Numbered from the stretch's first letter, positions 18,776 to 28,207 are shown. The stretch: 64,000 nucleotides of DNA from Candidatus Bathyarchaeota archaeon (GCA_030739585.1 JASLYX010000007.1:1-64000), one strand, 5' to 3'. Notes: a model not told the origin generated them from the letters alone. Translations and numbers: made by a program.

Positions 18776-19125
18776 ATTCATTAGGACCCTATTGATTTAG
18801 AGACATCTAGGTCTACACATATTGTATTTATTAATTCCAATGCTGTGCCTCTGGATGCTAGAGATTGATAAGAAGAGTCTTAATCGCGCATGAGATAAGT
18901 TCAAGATATGATAGTATGACTATCAAAATACATGTAAAACTACTGAAAAAACAAAATAATATCGTGGAATAGTCAGACTATTACTACCGATCTGCAGCAT
19001 TGTACGGTTTCTATACTTGAACTCAGTGGCTGCATAGTCCCACATAGTCCGGAACTATTTATTCGGACTGTTACGCGCGCGACGGGAAAGGACCAAGCCA
19101 ACGAGCAGTGATTTTTTCCTTGGAT
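18776..19125. other. Intergenic region between convergent genes, 350 bases
   Basis: No coding frame is supported. The gap holds a cluster of ATAGTC/GACTAT boxes (18910-19060) and, after a TATA-like CTATTTATT at about 19053-19061, a short G+C-rich stretch that ends in a T-run (GATTTTTTCC, about 19109-19118). That would suit a small RNA, but nothing proves transcription. Confidence 0.35.
18910..19060. repeat. Cluster of ATAGTC / GACTAT boxes
   Basis: GATAGT-ATG-ACTATC (18910-18924) and AATAGTC-A-GACTATT (18968-18982) are perfect palindromes with 3- and 1-base centres. CATAGTCC then occurs twice, at 19033-19040 and 19043-19050 (10 bases apart), followed by GGAACTAT and CGGACT. The same core forms the hairpin at 9012-9041. 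The pattern suggests operators for one DNA-binding protein, oddly placed between two converging genes. Confidence 0.45.
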
Positions 19126-19731
19126 CTACTTTGAATAATTCATGTAAGCTGCTTGACCCATCTTGAAAGCACTTAGATTGGTCTCAAGATATGTAGCCCT
19201 GATACTATTTCGCATCGCAGCGATCACGATTTCCTTATCAAAGGGCAGCTTTCCACTTTCAACAGTAGCCCCCAACATCACCATATTTGTAGAGATGGCA
19301 TCGCCAGCTTTCTCTGCTATGGCTGTAGCATCAAACGTTATGATGTCCGATGTTACCTCCTTTAGGAGGGATAATAACGAATCCTCAGAGGGGTACTCCA
19401 TCATCCCTGAGATTACTTCCACTGGGGGGAACTTTCGAAGGTTTACCAGAGCTAGCCCTCCATCCTTCAAGTATTGGACCCCCTGCCTGACTGCTTCACC
19501 TATCTCAAAGCCTAGGAGGACATCTGCCTCTCCAGGTCTAATCTGAGAGCTTTCGGCACCCTCTCCTATTTGAATGTGACCCATAACCGGTCCTCCTCTC
19601 TGTGCCATTCCATATGTCTCCCCTATCTTGACAGGGAGCCCGGCATCGATGGCGGATTGGGCGATGAGCCTGGACGCCAAAAGAGTACCCTGACCTCCGA
19701 CACCGGCTATTACCAATCTGAAGACGCCCAT
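19126..19731 (-). CDS. iorB: Indolepyruvate ferredoxin oxidoreductase, beta subunit
   Basis: 201 residues, the normal IorB length. It belongs to the gamma-type pyruvate/ketoisovalerate oxidoreductase domain: GVGGQGTLLASRLIAQSA near the N-terminus, GETYGMAQRGGPVMGHIQ at about 37-54 and a central DVLLGFEIGEA. With IorA it oxidatively decarboxylates arylpyruvates derived from Trp, Tyr and Phe to aryl-acetyl-CoA, passing electrons to ferredoxin. It directly abuts iorA (which ends at 19732), so the two are co-transcribed. Together with kynureninase it points to aromatic amino-acid catabolism in an anaerobe. Confidence 0.93.
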   Translation of the reverse strand: MGVFRLVIAGVGGQGTLLASRLIAQSAIDAGLPVKIGETYGMAQRGGPVMGHIQIGEGAESSQIRPGEADVLLGFEIGEAVRQGVQYLKDGGLALVNLRKFPPVEVISGMMEYPSEDSLLSLLKEVTSDIITFDATAIAEKAGDAISTNMVMLGATVESGKLPFDKEIVIAAMRNSIRATYLETNLSAFKMGQAAYMNYSK

Positions 19732-21624
19732 CTAAGAACCCTCTGGGAGGATTGCATCGAATGGACATATCTGTGCACAGACGTCACAACCCGTACAGAT
19801 TGACGAGTCTACCCAGGCCTTCTTATTCTCCGGTTTCCAGCCGAGGGCTGGACAGCCAAACTGGCTTGTGCAGATTGTGCAACCTGTGCATAGGTCTTCA
19901 TCGACGTAGTATGGGACGGGCTTCTCAGGCCTCATTGCCCTTACCTCCTCCATGGAGCATGCTCTTCTAGCGATCACCATGGCGACTCCTTCTGCTTCTA
20001 GCATTCTCTCAAACGTCCCTTGAGCTGCCTCCAAGTCATAGGGGTCTACTATCTCAAGGAAGTCAACGCCAAGGCTCCTGGCGATATTTTCAATTGGGAT
20101 TTTCTTAACAGGTTTTCCCATTGCCGTATTCCCGCTTTGGGGAGTAGGCTGGAAACCGGTCATGGCAACCGTTCCATTATCTGCAACAACTATCTTTATA
20201 GATGAACCATTAGCAACAGCGTTTACGAGGGAAGGTATTCCCGAGTGAAAGAAAGTGCCATCCCCTATCCAAGCTATGGTATCGATGCCTACCTTTTCCA
20301 TCCCTTGGGAGACTCCGATACTTGCCCCCATACAGAAGTAGGTGTCCTCAAAGCTCATGGGGGGTGCATGGGAGAGGCCGTAGCAGCCTATATCACCATT
20401 TACTACCACATCCTTAAGATCGCCCTTTACCTTCTTTACTGCTTTCTTGAGGGCGTGGATCGATGCCCTGTGAGGACAACCGGAGCAGAGAGTCAACATT
20501 CGATCAAATAAAAGTTCGCCTGTCTTTTTCATAACTCCGGACCGATCAATTTCATCCACAGAGATTCCTAGGAGTCCCCCGAGTGCACTATCGAGAATCG
20601 AGGGGCTTAACTCACCACCTCTTGGGAGATTTCCTGTCTCTCGTCCAAGTATCGTTGTGTCCAAGGCCATATCTTTTGCGAGAGATTTGACATGCATCTC
20701 TACAAATGGATCAACCTCTTCCACAACTAGAACTGTCTTCACACCATTCAACAAACTCGCAAGTTTCCTCCGGGGAAGGGGATGCGGGGTTGCAAGCTTA
20801 AGATAAGCTATATCTGAGTCGACACCTAGATTTCTGATCGAATCTAGGACATATTTGAATGCAAAGCCTACGCCGATAACCCCTATTTTCTCGCCCCCGT
20901 TTAACTTCAACTGATTGAAATCCACTTCATCGAACTCTTCTTGAACACTATCCAGCTTATCTTGGCGCTCTGCATGTCTCCTAAACAGCTTCTCAAATCC
21001 CGCCACCCTGTAGCTAAATCCTTCCCAGTCGAACTCTGGAGTCCTTCCTAGCCTCTCGATGGAGCCCAAGTTGACATCGCTCCTCATATGGCTCAGCCGA
21101 GTAACTGTCCTAATCATGACCGGAAGTTTTACCCTTTCCGAAAGATCGAACGCGTAGCGTGTAAAATCCTTTGCTTCTTGGGGACTTGACGGCTCCAAGA
21201 CGGGGACGCAGTTCTGCTTAGCTAGCCAGCGGTTATCTTGCTCGGTCCTGCTACTATGCTGGGATGGATCATCAGTTGAGACGAAGACGAACCCGCCGTT
21301 TACACCTCTTAGGCTAACGGGATTAAGAACATCAAGTGCAACGTTGAGCCCTACATGCTTCATAGAGACTAGGCATCTCTGACCGCACAATGATGCCCCA
21401 TAAGCAACCTCGAAGGCTATCTTTTCATTAACAGACCACTCAAAATACAGACCTGCTGCAGTAGATACCCTACTCAGAGTATTGCCAATCTCTGAGGAGG
21501 GGGTGCCCGGATATGCTGTCGCCATTGTAGCACCTGCTTCTATTGCTCCTCTTGCAATTGCTTCATTCCCCATGAGGAGGACAGTCTTTCCTGGTTCATC
21601 GATTACTACGGGATGAGTGGACAT
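19732..21624 (-). CDS. iorA: Indolepyruvate ferredoxin oxidoreductase, alpha subunit
   Basis: 630 residues, full length for IorA. N-terminal pyrimidine-binding domain with GNEAIARGAIEAG and YPGTPSSEI; a central domain; then the TPP-binding part CSGCPHRAS, GDIGCYGLS and GDGTFFHSGI, and at the C-terminus a ferredoxin-like region with two [4Fe-4S] clusters, CTGCTICTSQFGCPALG and CTGCDVCAQICPFDAI. The second set is the classic C-x2-C-x2-C-x3-C-P. It catalyses CoA-dependent oxidative decarboxylation of indolepyruvate with ferredoxin as acceptor. The gene starts at the ATG at 21624; tRNA-Ser lies upstream on the other strand. Confidence 0.95.
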   Translation of the reverse strand: MSTHPVVIDEPGKTVLLMGNEAIARGAIEAGATMATAYPGTPSSEIGNTLSRVSTAAGLYFEWSVNEKIAFEVAYGASLCGQRCLVSMKHVGLNVALDVLNPVSLRGVNGGFVFVSTDDPSQHSSRTEQDNRWLAKQNCVPVLEPSSPQEAKDFTRYAFDLSERVKLPVMIRTVTRLSHMRSDVNLGSIERLGRTPEFDWEGFSYRVAGFEKLFRRHAERQDKLDSVQEEFDEVDFNQLKLNGGEKIGVIGVGFAFKYVLDSIRNLGVDSDIAYLKLATPHPLPRRKLASLLNGVKTVLVVEEVDPFVEMHVKSLAKDMALDTTILGRETGNLPRGGELSPSILDSALGGLLGISVDEIDRSGVMKKTGELLFDRMLTLCSGCPHRASIHALKKAVKKVKGDLKDVVVNGDIGCYGLSHAPPMSFEDTYFCMGASIGVSQGMEKVGIDTIAWIGDGTFFHSGIPSLVNAVANGSSIKIVVADNGTVAMTGFQPTPQSGNTAMGKPVKKIPIENIARSLGVDFLEIVDPYDLEAAQGTFERMLEAEGVAMVIARRACSMEEVRAMRPEKPVPYYVDEDLCTGCTICTSQFGCPALGWKPENKKAWVDSSICTGCDVCAQICPFDAILPEGS

Positions 21625-21763
21625 TTCATTCCCTTATGCGTCTATGTGGCTCTAAAAAAAGGCTTCGTGCAAATTACAAGATACTTTGGAAAACCTTAAA
21701 GCTCTGCTGAGATTTGCTTAAGTTCTGGGTACCTTGACTAACGCCAGGGCATAAGGTAACCGT

Positions 21764-21850
21764 GCCGGGATTTCCTAGCCTGGTAAGGAGCAGGCCTGCT
21801 AAGTCTGTGACCGTAAGGTCGCGAGGGTTCAAATCCCTCTCCCGGCGCCA
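21764..21850 (+). tRNA. tRNA-Ser(GCU)
   Basis: Acceptor GCCGGGA pairs with TCCCGGC, discriminator G, and CCA is encoded (21848-21850). The D stem is TCC/GGA with an AGCCTGGTAA loop, the anticodon stem CAGGC/GTCTG encloses CTGCTAA (anticodon GCT), the long variable arm GACC-GTAA-GGTC is typical of serine tRNA, and the T arm is GAGGG-TTCAAAT-CCCTC. No intron. It reads AGC and AGU codons. Confidence 0.95.
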
Positions 21851-21924
21851 GATCATAACGCCAGCTGTGATCTTCACAAAAGATTCAAACAGTTTAATGA
21901 AAATCGAGTTTGTCAAAAAGAATA

Positions 21925-22635
21925 TCAGTCTTCAAGAAACTCGCGAATCCAGGCACCCCCAATAATGCCTGGAACCCTTTGGAGAGCTGCCTTCGTCAAA
22001 ATATACGCAGGGAATATGGATACGGCCGAGTGGATCATATTATACACAGCTGTGAGCAATAGCGAATAAATAACGACGTCCCCAGTCGTCTCGGCAGGGA
22101 ACCTTATTGAGGCCAAAATGGGGGCAATGAAATCCACGTAATATGGTGCGATATACAAAAGCACTAGATAATTAAAGACAGACATAACAATCACCCGGAA
22201 GAGACTTCCGAAAAGAAGTCCTGTGACCAGGCTGTTGTCCATTGTGGTTTTGGCAGCCTTTTCGGAGACCCCTCTTGAGGCAACACTATTTTTTCTGGAA
22301 ACTTTACGGTAAACCATAGAAGCTACCCAGAACCCAACCATCATCGAAGAGACTGCGGCGAACTTCATCGCTGGTCCAAGTGGGTCACCAGCCCGAAACC
22401 ATAGCACAAGCCAGTAAATCACGGATGAAAGAAAGCCATAAACTGGCCCCATGAGCATTAGCGTCACCATAACAGGGACCTCTGAAAAATCAAATTTGAG
22501 ATATGGGAGGAGTGGGAAAGGTATAGTAAGTTTAGTTAGGGTAATCGCCACAGCCATAGCACTAAAGATCGCTGTCACAGCAATTGCAGCGCTAGAGCTG
22601 CGTAGACTCCCCTCTTTGGTTTTCATGTCACTCAA
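21925..22635 (-). CDS. RibU-like ECF transporter S component
   Basis: 236 residues, about six membrane helices. After an N-terminal helix comes TKLTIPFPLLPYLKFDFSE (about 35-53), the hallmark of the riboflavin-type S components (P-x-L-x-F-D-x-S-E/D-V-P), then GPVYGFLSSVIYWLV. In these transporters the S protein binds riboflavin or a flavin precursor and associates with a shared ECF module. A hydrophilic insertion of about 30 residues (RKVSRKNSVASRGVSEKAA) interrupts the middle and is unusual. The start is a TTG at 22635 with AGAGGA seven bases upstream; an ATG at 22626 is the alternative. The intact neighbour genes give no operon. Confidence 0.8.
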   Translation of the reverse strand: MSDMKTKEGSLRSSSAAIAVTAIFSAMAVAITLTKLTIPFPLLPYLKFDFSEVPVMVTLMLMGPVYGFLSSVIYWLVLWFRAGDPLGPAMKFAAVSSMMVGFWVASMVYRKVSRKNSVASRGVSEKAAKTTMDNSLVTGLLFGSLFRVIVMSVFNYLVLLYIAPYYVDFIAPILASIRFPAETTGDVVIYSLLLTAVYNMIHSAVSIFPAYILTKAALQRVPGIIGGAWIREFLED

Positions 22636-23175
22636 AACAAATCCTCTTTAATTATCAGGTTAAAATCTCTAGGCTGATCTCATCTTCAATCAGTATCTAC
22701 TAATAAAAAGGTTATTACTCATAAAAGCGTAAAATCTTATCTTAGGTCTGAATCTAAGATGACCTATGGGCCATTTTTTTCAAGGTTGAAAATGTGAGTA
22801 TGTTTTATTTATCACTTATTTGACCAAGGCTTTTTTCATGATTTTATTGAGATTATGAAACTCACGGATTAAGTTTATGCCCTAATTTATCTCGATTTTG
22901 AGAACTCGAATCCACATGTAATTCTTATATCTATATATTCGCAATATGGCGCTATTCTAGGAGAAATCCTTGCACGCACTGCCGGACATTATCTAGTTTC
23001 TCAAAGTATAGGTCTTTTTTTCCGCACTAAATGTTATCATCATCAGACAGGCTCCTTTAGAGTTTTTTCATACAGAGGATAATACAAAAAATTCATAATG
23101 TCTGTACATATACGTCTTCAAAAAGTGACCAAAGGTGCGAGCGAGGAACTCGAATAAGGCTTTTTAAGGAAACTT
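22636..23175. other. Intergenic region, 540 bases
   Basis: A+T-rich and without a supportable gene on either strand. It contains the upstream region of the RibU-like gene (Shine-Dalgarno AAAGAGGA just before its TTG) and the downstream side of the mannosyltransferase gene. No repeat, tRNA or clear RNA structure seen. Confidence 0.4.
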
Positions 23176-24834
23176 TTAGAAACTCCAGCCTTTCAATATT
23201 CTTAGAACTGATCTCAAGGAGTTGTAAATGGGTATTCCAGTGATAACCGGGTAATATAGTGCAAAGACTGAGGCAACTATGAGGAAATATAAAATAATGT
23301 TTATTCTTTTTTTCTTCTTATTCCAAGCACTTACCATCCGCCCAGAGATCACTAGGCACAGAATAGGAACGTTTGGATAGTAATGGTACAAGAACAGAGA
23401 CCTCGATATCAGGACAAACGGAAGCCATTGTAAAACAAACATGACCACTAGAAAAACTTGAGAGTAAAACCTCTCTTTCACCATCCTAAAAGTTTCGTCA
23501 ATCATTACAACAAGCCCAATCCACCATACTGCAGGATTACCCATGGCCACAATAGTTGAGGCCCACGCGTTTCCTATTCTAGAAATATAGAGCCAGACGG
23601 GCCTAGACAAGAGTGGCCAGCTCCACCAGGGAGATGAGAAGTCATGCCCAACCTCCAAGCCAGAGTGGTAACTGAGCATGTAAAGCTGCCTTTCAAACAC
23701 ATCTTTCCACGAATGCCCCAAACTGATGTATGGCATATAGGTCAGGGAATAGACCAAAAGAAAAGTAGCAAACAATCCTAGAAGAATTAAAAAAACATTC
23801 CTATTAATCTCCCCTGCATGCTTTTTTCCATCCTCATGTCTGATGAAACCGAAGCGAATCAGTCCTAGAGTAAAAAACTGTGCTGTTAAGCCTAATGCTG
23901 CAGTCCACTTTGTGGCAAAACTCAAACTGGACAGGATTATTGCCGCAAAGAGGGGCCATAGTGAGGCGCCCCATCCCTCTTTAAGTACTTTTTTCAGGTA
24001 CCTATAAAAAAATAGTAGTGATGCGATAGAGAAAAAGACAAGAAAGGTGTCAATTGTAGCCATCCTTCCCATTGTGAAACGCATGAAGTCGAACCCAAAT
24101 AGTAGAGCAGAGAAAAGCCCTCCCAGCCATAACCCGCTGATCTCTTTACCCAAAAGGTAGATGACCGGTATCATTGCCGAGGAGAATAAGACTCCTGTGA
24201 TTCGCCATCCAAATGGGTTATTGCCAAAAAGCGAGATCCCCGACGCGATGATAAGTTTGCCCAATGGGGGATGAGTGTCCTCATAAGGGTCCCGTCTGGA
24301 AAGATAATCCACTGCAGCCCTGACATAATAAACCTCATCAAAGATCGATTCGGACAGGTATGTTAGCGGAAATTGGACAAGGTTCTGTTCATCGGTCAAA
24401 GCTTCAAAAGAATCTGAGCAGTTATCTTCTCCCCTGACCATTGGGTCCCTGATGCGACCGTCTTCTCCCGTAATTATTATCTCCAAAATCTCGCCCTCTG
24501 ATCGTTGGAAATTAATCCTCAAGAATCGCGTGAGACTATCCACACTGACCCGCCTCCATTGGTTATAACCCTCAATAGAGGCTTCAATACTTTTTTCCCA
24601 GGATCCGGGTGCTCCTGACGATATCTCTAGGTGTAGCTCATCGGTCTGAACCATAAATATGACTTCATGGACATCCATCTGAGATCGTAGATCAACTATT
24701 ACTTGGGCAGTTTCAGAGGCCATCCATCCAGAGGATGGGATTTCATTGAGACCCAGTTTCCATGATGCCAACAAGAGGAATATCACAGATAAAGTGAGAA
24801 CGACCGCTGTTTCTCTCTTAATAAGCATCATCAT
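23176..24834 (-). CDS. PMT-family glycosyltransferase (dolichyl-phosphate-mannose--protein mannosyltransferase type)
   Basis: 552 residues with an N-terminal signal-anchor helix, a soluble region of about 130 residues, and then nine or more membrane helices. The GT39 catalytic signature is present: FDEVYYVRAAVDYLSRRD with the acidic FDE, then YEDTHPPLGK, a few residues before the first loop ends. Family members transfer mannose from dolichyl phosphate to Ser/Thr of secreted proteins; some archaeal and bacterial relatives work in other membrane glycosylations. The N-terminal soluble insertion before the FDE motif is longer than in classic PMT and resembles a beta-sandwich. A dolichol-phosphate-type glycosyltransferase is encoded divergently next door. 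Confidence 0.82.
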   Translation of the reverse strand: MMMLIKRETAVVLTLSVIFLLLASWKLGLNEIPSSGWMASETAQVIVDLRSQMDVHEVIFMVQTDELHLEISSGAPGSWEKSIEASIEGYNQWRRVSVDSLTRFLRINFQRSEGEILEIIITGEDGRIRDPMVRGEDNCSDSFEALTDEQNLVQFPLTYLSESIFDEVYYVRAAVDYLSRRDPYEDTHPPLGKLIIASGISLFGNNPFGWRITGVLFSSAMIPVIYLLGKEISGLWLGGLFSALLFGFDFMRFTMGRMATIDTFLVFFSIASLLFFYRYLKKVLKEGWGASLWPLFAAIILSSLSFATKWTAALGLTAQFFTLGLIRFGFIRHEDGKKHAGEINRNVFLILLGLFATFLLVYSLTYMPYISLGHSWKDVFERQLYMLSYHSGLEVGHDFSSPWWSWPLLSRPVWLYISRIGNAWASTIVAMGNPAVWWIGLVVMIDETFRMVKERFYSQVFLVVMFVLQWLPFVLISRSLFLYHYYPNVPILCLVISGRMVSAWNKKKKRINIILYFLIVASVFALYYPVITGIPIYNSLRSVLRILKGWSF

Positions 24835-24923
24835 ACGGGGCCTCTCACAATTTAGTGTAGTTCTTACATCATTTAGGCGGGCTTCGGATTATTTATCTAG
24901 TAGGAGCGGAGTGAAGTAGGGCT

Positions 24924-25628
24924 TTGGTCAAGATAGTGGCCACCCTTCCGTGTTATAATGACGTTGCTTTCCTAGAGAAAGCTTTGAATGCTTTAAAAAA
25001 CAAACTCTTGAGCTATGAAGGAGATTTTGTGGTTGTAATTGCTGAGGATGGCTCAACTGATGGCTCAGCCGAGATAGCTAGGAGCTTGGCATTATCGGAT
25101 TCCAATATTTTCCATTTACACAACAAAAGTAAACTCGGAAGAGGCCTAGCGTTGATGAATGCTTGGGAGAGATTCGACGGCCAGATCTACGCGTATATTG
25201 ATTGTGATTTAGCTACAGATATGAGATCCTTTCCAAGGCTAATAAGATACATTGAGGAAGGTAATGATCTAGCCATAGGGTCTCGATATATCGAAGGCGC
25301 AGTTACTAAACGACCGTTTCTGCGGGGGTTCGCGAGTAAGGGGTACAACCTTATCATTCGGCTTTTGTTCAACAGCGGTATCTATGATCATCAGTGTGGG
25401 TTCAAGGCTTTCTCCAGAGACATGGTGATCCACATACTGAAAGAGAGCCGTGATAAACATTGGTTCTGGGATACCGAGGCAATTGTGCTTGCTAGGCGAG
25501 GTGGATTCAAGCTCATGGAGTTCCCGGTGATATGGAAGGAGAAAAAAAGAAGCCATACCCCCCTTAAACGATTACTAAAGGATGTCTTGATCCATGGGAA
25601 GGGTCTATTAAAACTACTTTTCCGATAA
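24924..25628 (+). CDS. Family 2 glycosyltransferase (dolichyl-phosphate sugar synthase-like)
   Basis: 234 residues, starting at TTG. GT-A fold motifs: an N-terminal VATLPCYND strand, EDGSTDGSAEIARS (about 41-54), the metal-binding DCDLATD, GSRYIEGA, and a late FWDTEAIVLARRGG with the conserved acidic residues. It looks like dolichyl-phosphate mannose/glucose synthase without the C-terminal membrane helices. It would charge a polyprenyl phosphate with a sugar from a nucleotide sugar. Its divergent neighbour is a PMT-type transferase that uses such lipid-linked sugars, so the pair probably acts in protein O-glycosylation (inference). Confidence 0.82.
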   Translation: MVKIVATLPCYNDVAFLEKALNALKNKLLSYEGDFVVVIAEDGSTDGSAEIARSLALSDSNIFHLHNKSKLGRGLALMNAWERFDGQIYAYIDCDLATDMRSFPRLIRYIEEGNDLAIGSRYIEGAVTKRPFLRGFASKGYNLIIRLLFNSGIYDHQCGFKAFSRDMVIHILKESRDKHWFWDTEAIVLARRGGFKLMEFPVIWKEKKRSHTPLKRLLKDVLIHGKGLLKLLFR

Positions 25629-25714
25629 TCAAAATGGTTTATCTCGGCCTAAACACGGTCTAGTTTATAATCTATAGTATAGATGGAATAATTATTTTTT
25701 AGGGGAAATCTATC

Positions 25715-27334
25715 TTGACTTTGATAAAAGCTGATAAAGTTCTCGTGAACGGAAAAATTCATAATTTTAGTGGGAGCTCCATCACAGCCCTCGCCATCTA
25801 TGATTCACGTATTGCCCTTCTAGGCTCCGACAATGAGATACTAGAGTCTGCAGGTCCAAACACCGAGGTCATTAACCTAAGTGGACGTCTGGTAACCCCT
25901 GGTTTTATTGATACACATGTACATCCCGCTATGGCTGGGGCGACGATGACAGGGGACATCGACTTTAAGACACTGCAGCCTAAATCAATACTTGAATTCC
26001 AGGAGATCGTGAGAAAAAAAGTCTCTGAAACCCAAAAAGGGTGTTGGATTAAAGGCTGGGGATACGACGAAGAACGATTCACAGAGGCCAGACTCCCCAA
26101 TCGCTGGGAGATAGACACTATTGCTCCTAATAACCCAGTTTTTCTGATCCAAACTTGTGGACACGTTGCAACAGCTAACTCCCGAGCTCTAGAAATTGGC
26201 AAGGTGTCCAAGGATATGGATGACCCGAAGCAAGGTATAATCGATAGAAACCACAACGGGGAACCCACAGGGGTCCTCAGGAATAGGGCTCAGCGTCTTA
26301 TTAAGAAGCACCTTCCCAGAAATGGCCACCGGAGGATGAAAGAGGACTTAAGGATGGCTCTGGAAAGGCTAGCCTCCTATGGTGTGACGAGCATTCACGA
26401 CGCCTGGGCAGGTCCCAGTCTAATCACGCTCTACCAGGAGCTTCTCTCTGAAGGAAGACTCCCCCTTAGGGTGGGTCTTATTCCTCCAATAGCCAACCAG
26501 TTTGAGGGAGACTATCTCTCGCAACTCACTTCTTTGGGGCTGAAAACAGGCTTTGGGAGCCATATGATCAGATTTGTGGGTGCGAAGGTAGCCCTAGACG
26601 GTATGCTTAGGAGCGGGACTGCGGCTCTCAGGGAAAACTATGTTGGAAAGAAGGGGGACATGGGGCTTCTCACCATTGACAAGGATGTTCTCCAGGATAA
26701 GGTACAAACTTGCCACGCTGCCGGTATCAGGGTTTGCATTCACGCAGAGGGGGATAGAGGCATCGACACAGCCCTTGATGTAATTGAGATGGCTAAAGCG
26801 GAGAATCCGGAAGTCAATCTCAGGCATCGAATTGAGCATTTCGGTCTCTGCTATGCTGAACAAATAAATAGAATGAATAAGCTTGGCGTCATTCCATCGG
26901 TCTCTATCAACTTTATCCGAGATATCGGTGAGGGCTATGAAAAAGTGCTGGGACCAAAGAGAATTGAGTGGGTATATCCCCTAAAAACACTGGAGGATTA
27001 TGGCATTATAGGCTCGTGTAACTCCGATTGGCCTGTATCTGTGGGCAACCCAATGATAGGTATCCATTCAGCGGTCGCTAGGAAAACATGGAAAGAAAAT
27101 GACCTCGGAGTGAGCCAGAAAGTAACTGTTGATGAGGCAGTGAAGGCTTACACCTGGAATGGAGCATATGCCTCCAACGAGGAGGAAATCAAGGGATCCA
27201 TCGAGGTGGGAAAATTTGCAGACCTAGCAGTGATAGACCGGGACATCTTTACAGTTCCCGTTGATATTATCCTAGAGGCAAAGGTGGATATGACCCTCCT
27301 AGGGGGACAAATAGTCTACCAAAGAGCTATTTAA
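25715..27334 (+). CDS. Amidohydrolase, YtcJ-like (Amidohydro_3 family)
   Basis: 539 residues, TTG start with AGGGG nine bases upstream. Composite-domain amidohydrolase: an N-terminal beta-sandwich, then TPGFIDTHVHP with the metal ligands His68 and His70, GWGYDEERF and QTCGHVATANSRAL in the middle, HAEGDRGID and HRIEHFG as further His sites, and CNSDWPV with the late aspartate, closing with GKFADLAVID. Such YtcJ-type proteins hydrolyse amide or formamide bonds in small molecules; the actual substrate is rarely known. It opens the long catabolic island and is followed 72 bases later by a nitroreductase gene. Confidence 0.85.
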   Translation: MTLIKADKVLVNGKIHNFSGSSITALAIYDSRIALLGSDNEILESAGPNTEVINLSGRLVTPGFIDTHVHPAMAGATMTGDIDFKTLQPKSILEFQEIVRKKVSETQKGCWIKGWGYDEERFTEARLPNRWEIDTIAPNNPVFLIQTCGHVATANSRALEIGKVSKDMDDPKQGIIDRNHNGEPTGVLRNRAQRLIKKHLPRNGHRRMKEDLRMALERLASYGVTSIHDAWAGPSLITLYQELLSEGRLPLRVGLIPPIANQFEGDYLSQLTSLGLKTGFGSHMIRFVGAKVALDGMLRSGTAALRENYVGKKGDMGLLTIDKDVLQDKVQTCHAAGIRVCIHAEGDRGIDTALDVIEMAKAENPEVNLRHRIEHFGLCYAEQINRMNKLGVIPSVSINFIRDIGEGYEKVLGPKRIEWVYPLKTLEDYGIIGSCNSDWPVSVGNPMIGIHSAVARKTWKENDLGVSQKVTVDEAVKAYTWNGAYASNEEEIKGSIEVGKFADLAVIDRDIFTVPVDIILEAKVDMTLLGGQIVYQRAI

Positions 27335-27406
27335 TTCTTATATGTTAGCTTAAAAGCAATAAAGAAACACTATTTGCCTGTTTTGATTTAGACAGGAGTT
27401 CAGATT

Positions 27407-27907
27407 ATGGATGTAATGGACGCTATCTTGAAGAGACGCAGCACTCGATCTTTCACAAACAAACCGGTCCCAAATGAGGTCGTGGAAAGGCTGCTGGAGG
27501 CAGCCCGTTGGGCCCCCTCTGGTGGGAATAGACAGAATTGGAGGTTTATTGAGATTAGGAATCCTAGAAGGCTCGATATGATCAAGATGTTTTCAGCAGG
27601 TCTTAAGGGCGACCCTACACTCATTATCGCGATCTGCGGTAAGATCTCTGAGCCCATGAACCTCCTCGACATCGGGATGGCATCAGAAAACATAATGCTT
27701 GAGGCAGTTGAGTTAGGGCTTGGGAGTTGCGCCATCGTCTCCTATAGTGAGGGTCCTGTGAAACAGTTTTTGGGGGTACCTGACGACTTGGAGTTGATCC
27801 TAGTTCTCTCTATAGGATATCCCGATAAGATTCCAAAACCACGACCAAAGAAGCCACTGAATGAAATCGCCTTTAGTGAAAAATTTGGGGAGGAATTTGG
27901 TTCGTGA
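27407..27907 (+). CDS. Nitroreductase-family FMN oxidoreductase
   Basis: 166 residues. RRSTRSFTNKPVP near the N-terminus is the FMN phosphate-binding signature, followed by AARWAPSGGNRQNWRF and, towards the end, an MASENIMLEAVELGLGSCA helix and a LSIGYP strand, all typical of the family. Members reduce nitro groups, quinones, flavins or enones with NAD(P)H; the particular role here is unknown. It overlaps the next gene by four bases (GTGA), so the two are translationally coupled. Confidence 0.88.
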   Translation: MDVMDAILKRRSTRSFTNKPVPNEVVERLLEAARWAPSGGNRQNWRFIEIRNPRRLDMIKMFSAGLKGDPTLIIAICGKISEPMNLLDIGMASENIMLEAVELGLGSCAIVSYSEGPVKQFLGVPDDLELILVLSIGYPDKIPKPRPKKPLNEIAFSEKFGEEFGS

Positions 27908-28197
27908 CAGACGAAAAGAGCGGGGAAGACTATATTTTCGAGCTTGCAGGATACCTTGTAACGTGTGCCGCGATGGCTTTGTCCGGTGATCGTGAGGGTT
28001 CCCCCAGTTACTCGGCAAACCGTTTCTTGATCGCGCTAAGGAAACTAGTCGATTCCGCGGTCTATGTGGAAGGCCTTAAAAATGATCCTTTCTTGCACAA
28101 GATAGTAGAGAAGCTAGACACTATCAAGCTTGAGTATGAGGAAATCCTAAGCCTCCAAATGGAGTTCGCCGTTGAGGCTGGAAAACGCCTAGACTGA
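27904..28197 (+). CDS. Small helical protein, possibly DUF6092 family
   Basis: 97 residues, starting at a GTG that overlaps the stop of the nitroreductase. Mostly alpha-helical: a first helix FELAGYLVTCAAMAL, a linker with YSANRF, then LIALRKLVDSA and a C-terminal charged helix from about residue 58. The pattern E-L-x-x-Y-L-V-x-x-A and the small size recall the DUF6092 family as I remember it, but I cannot confirm this. There are no metal motifs and no membrane helix. The coupling suggests it works with the nitroreductase. Confidence 0.65.
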   Translation: MTDEKSGEDYIFELAGYLVTCAAMALSGDREGSPSYSANRFLIALRKLVDSAVYVEGLKNDPFLHKIVEKLDTIKLEYEEILSLQMEFAVEAGKRLD

Positions 28198-28207
28198 TTG
28201 AGGATAT

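Noticed and set aside
21674-21916. 80-codon minus-strand frame with a GxPxR-rich middle
   Set aside because: Its middle is the antisense of tRNA-Ser(GCU), a common artefact.
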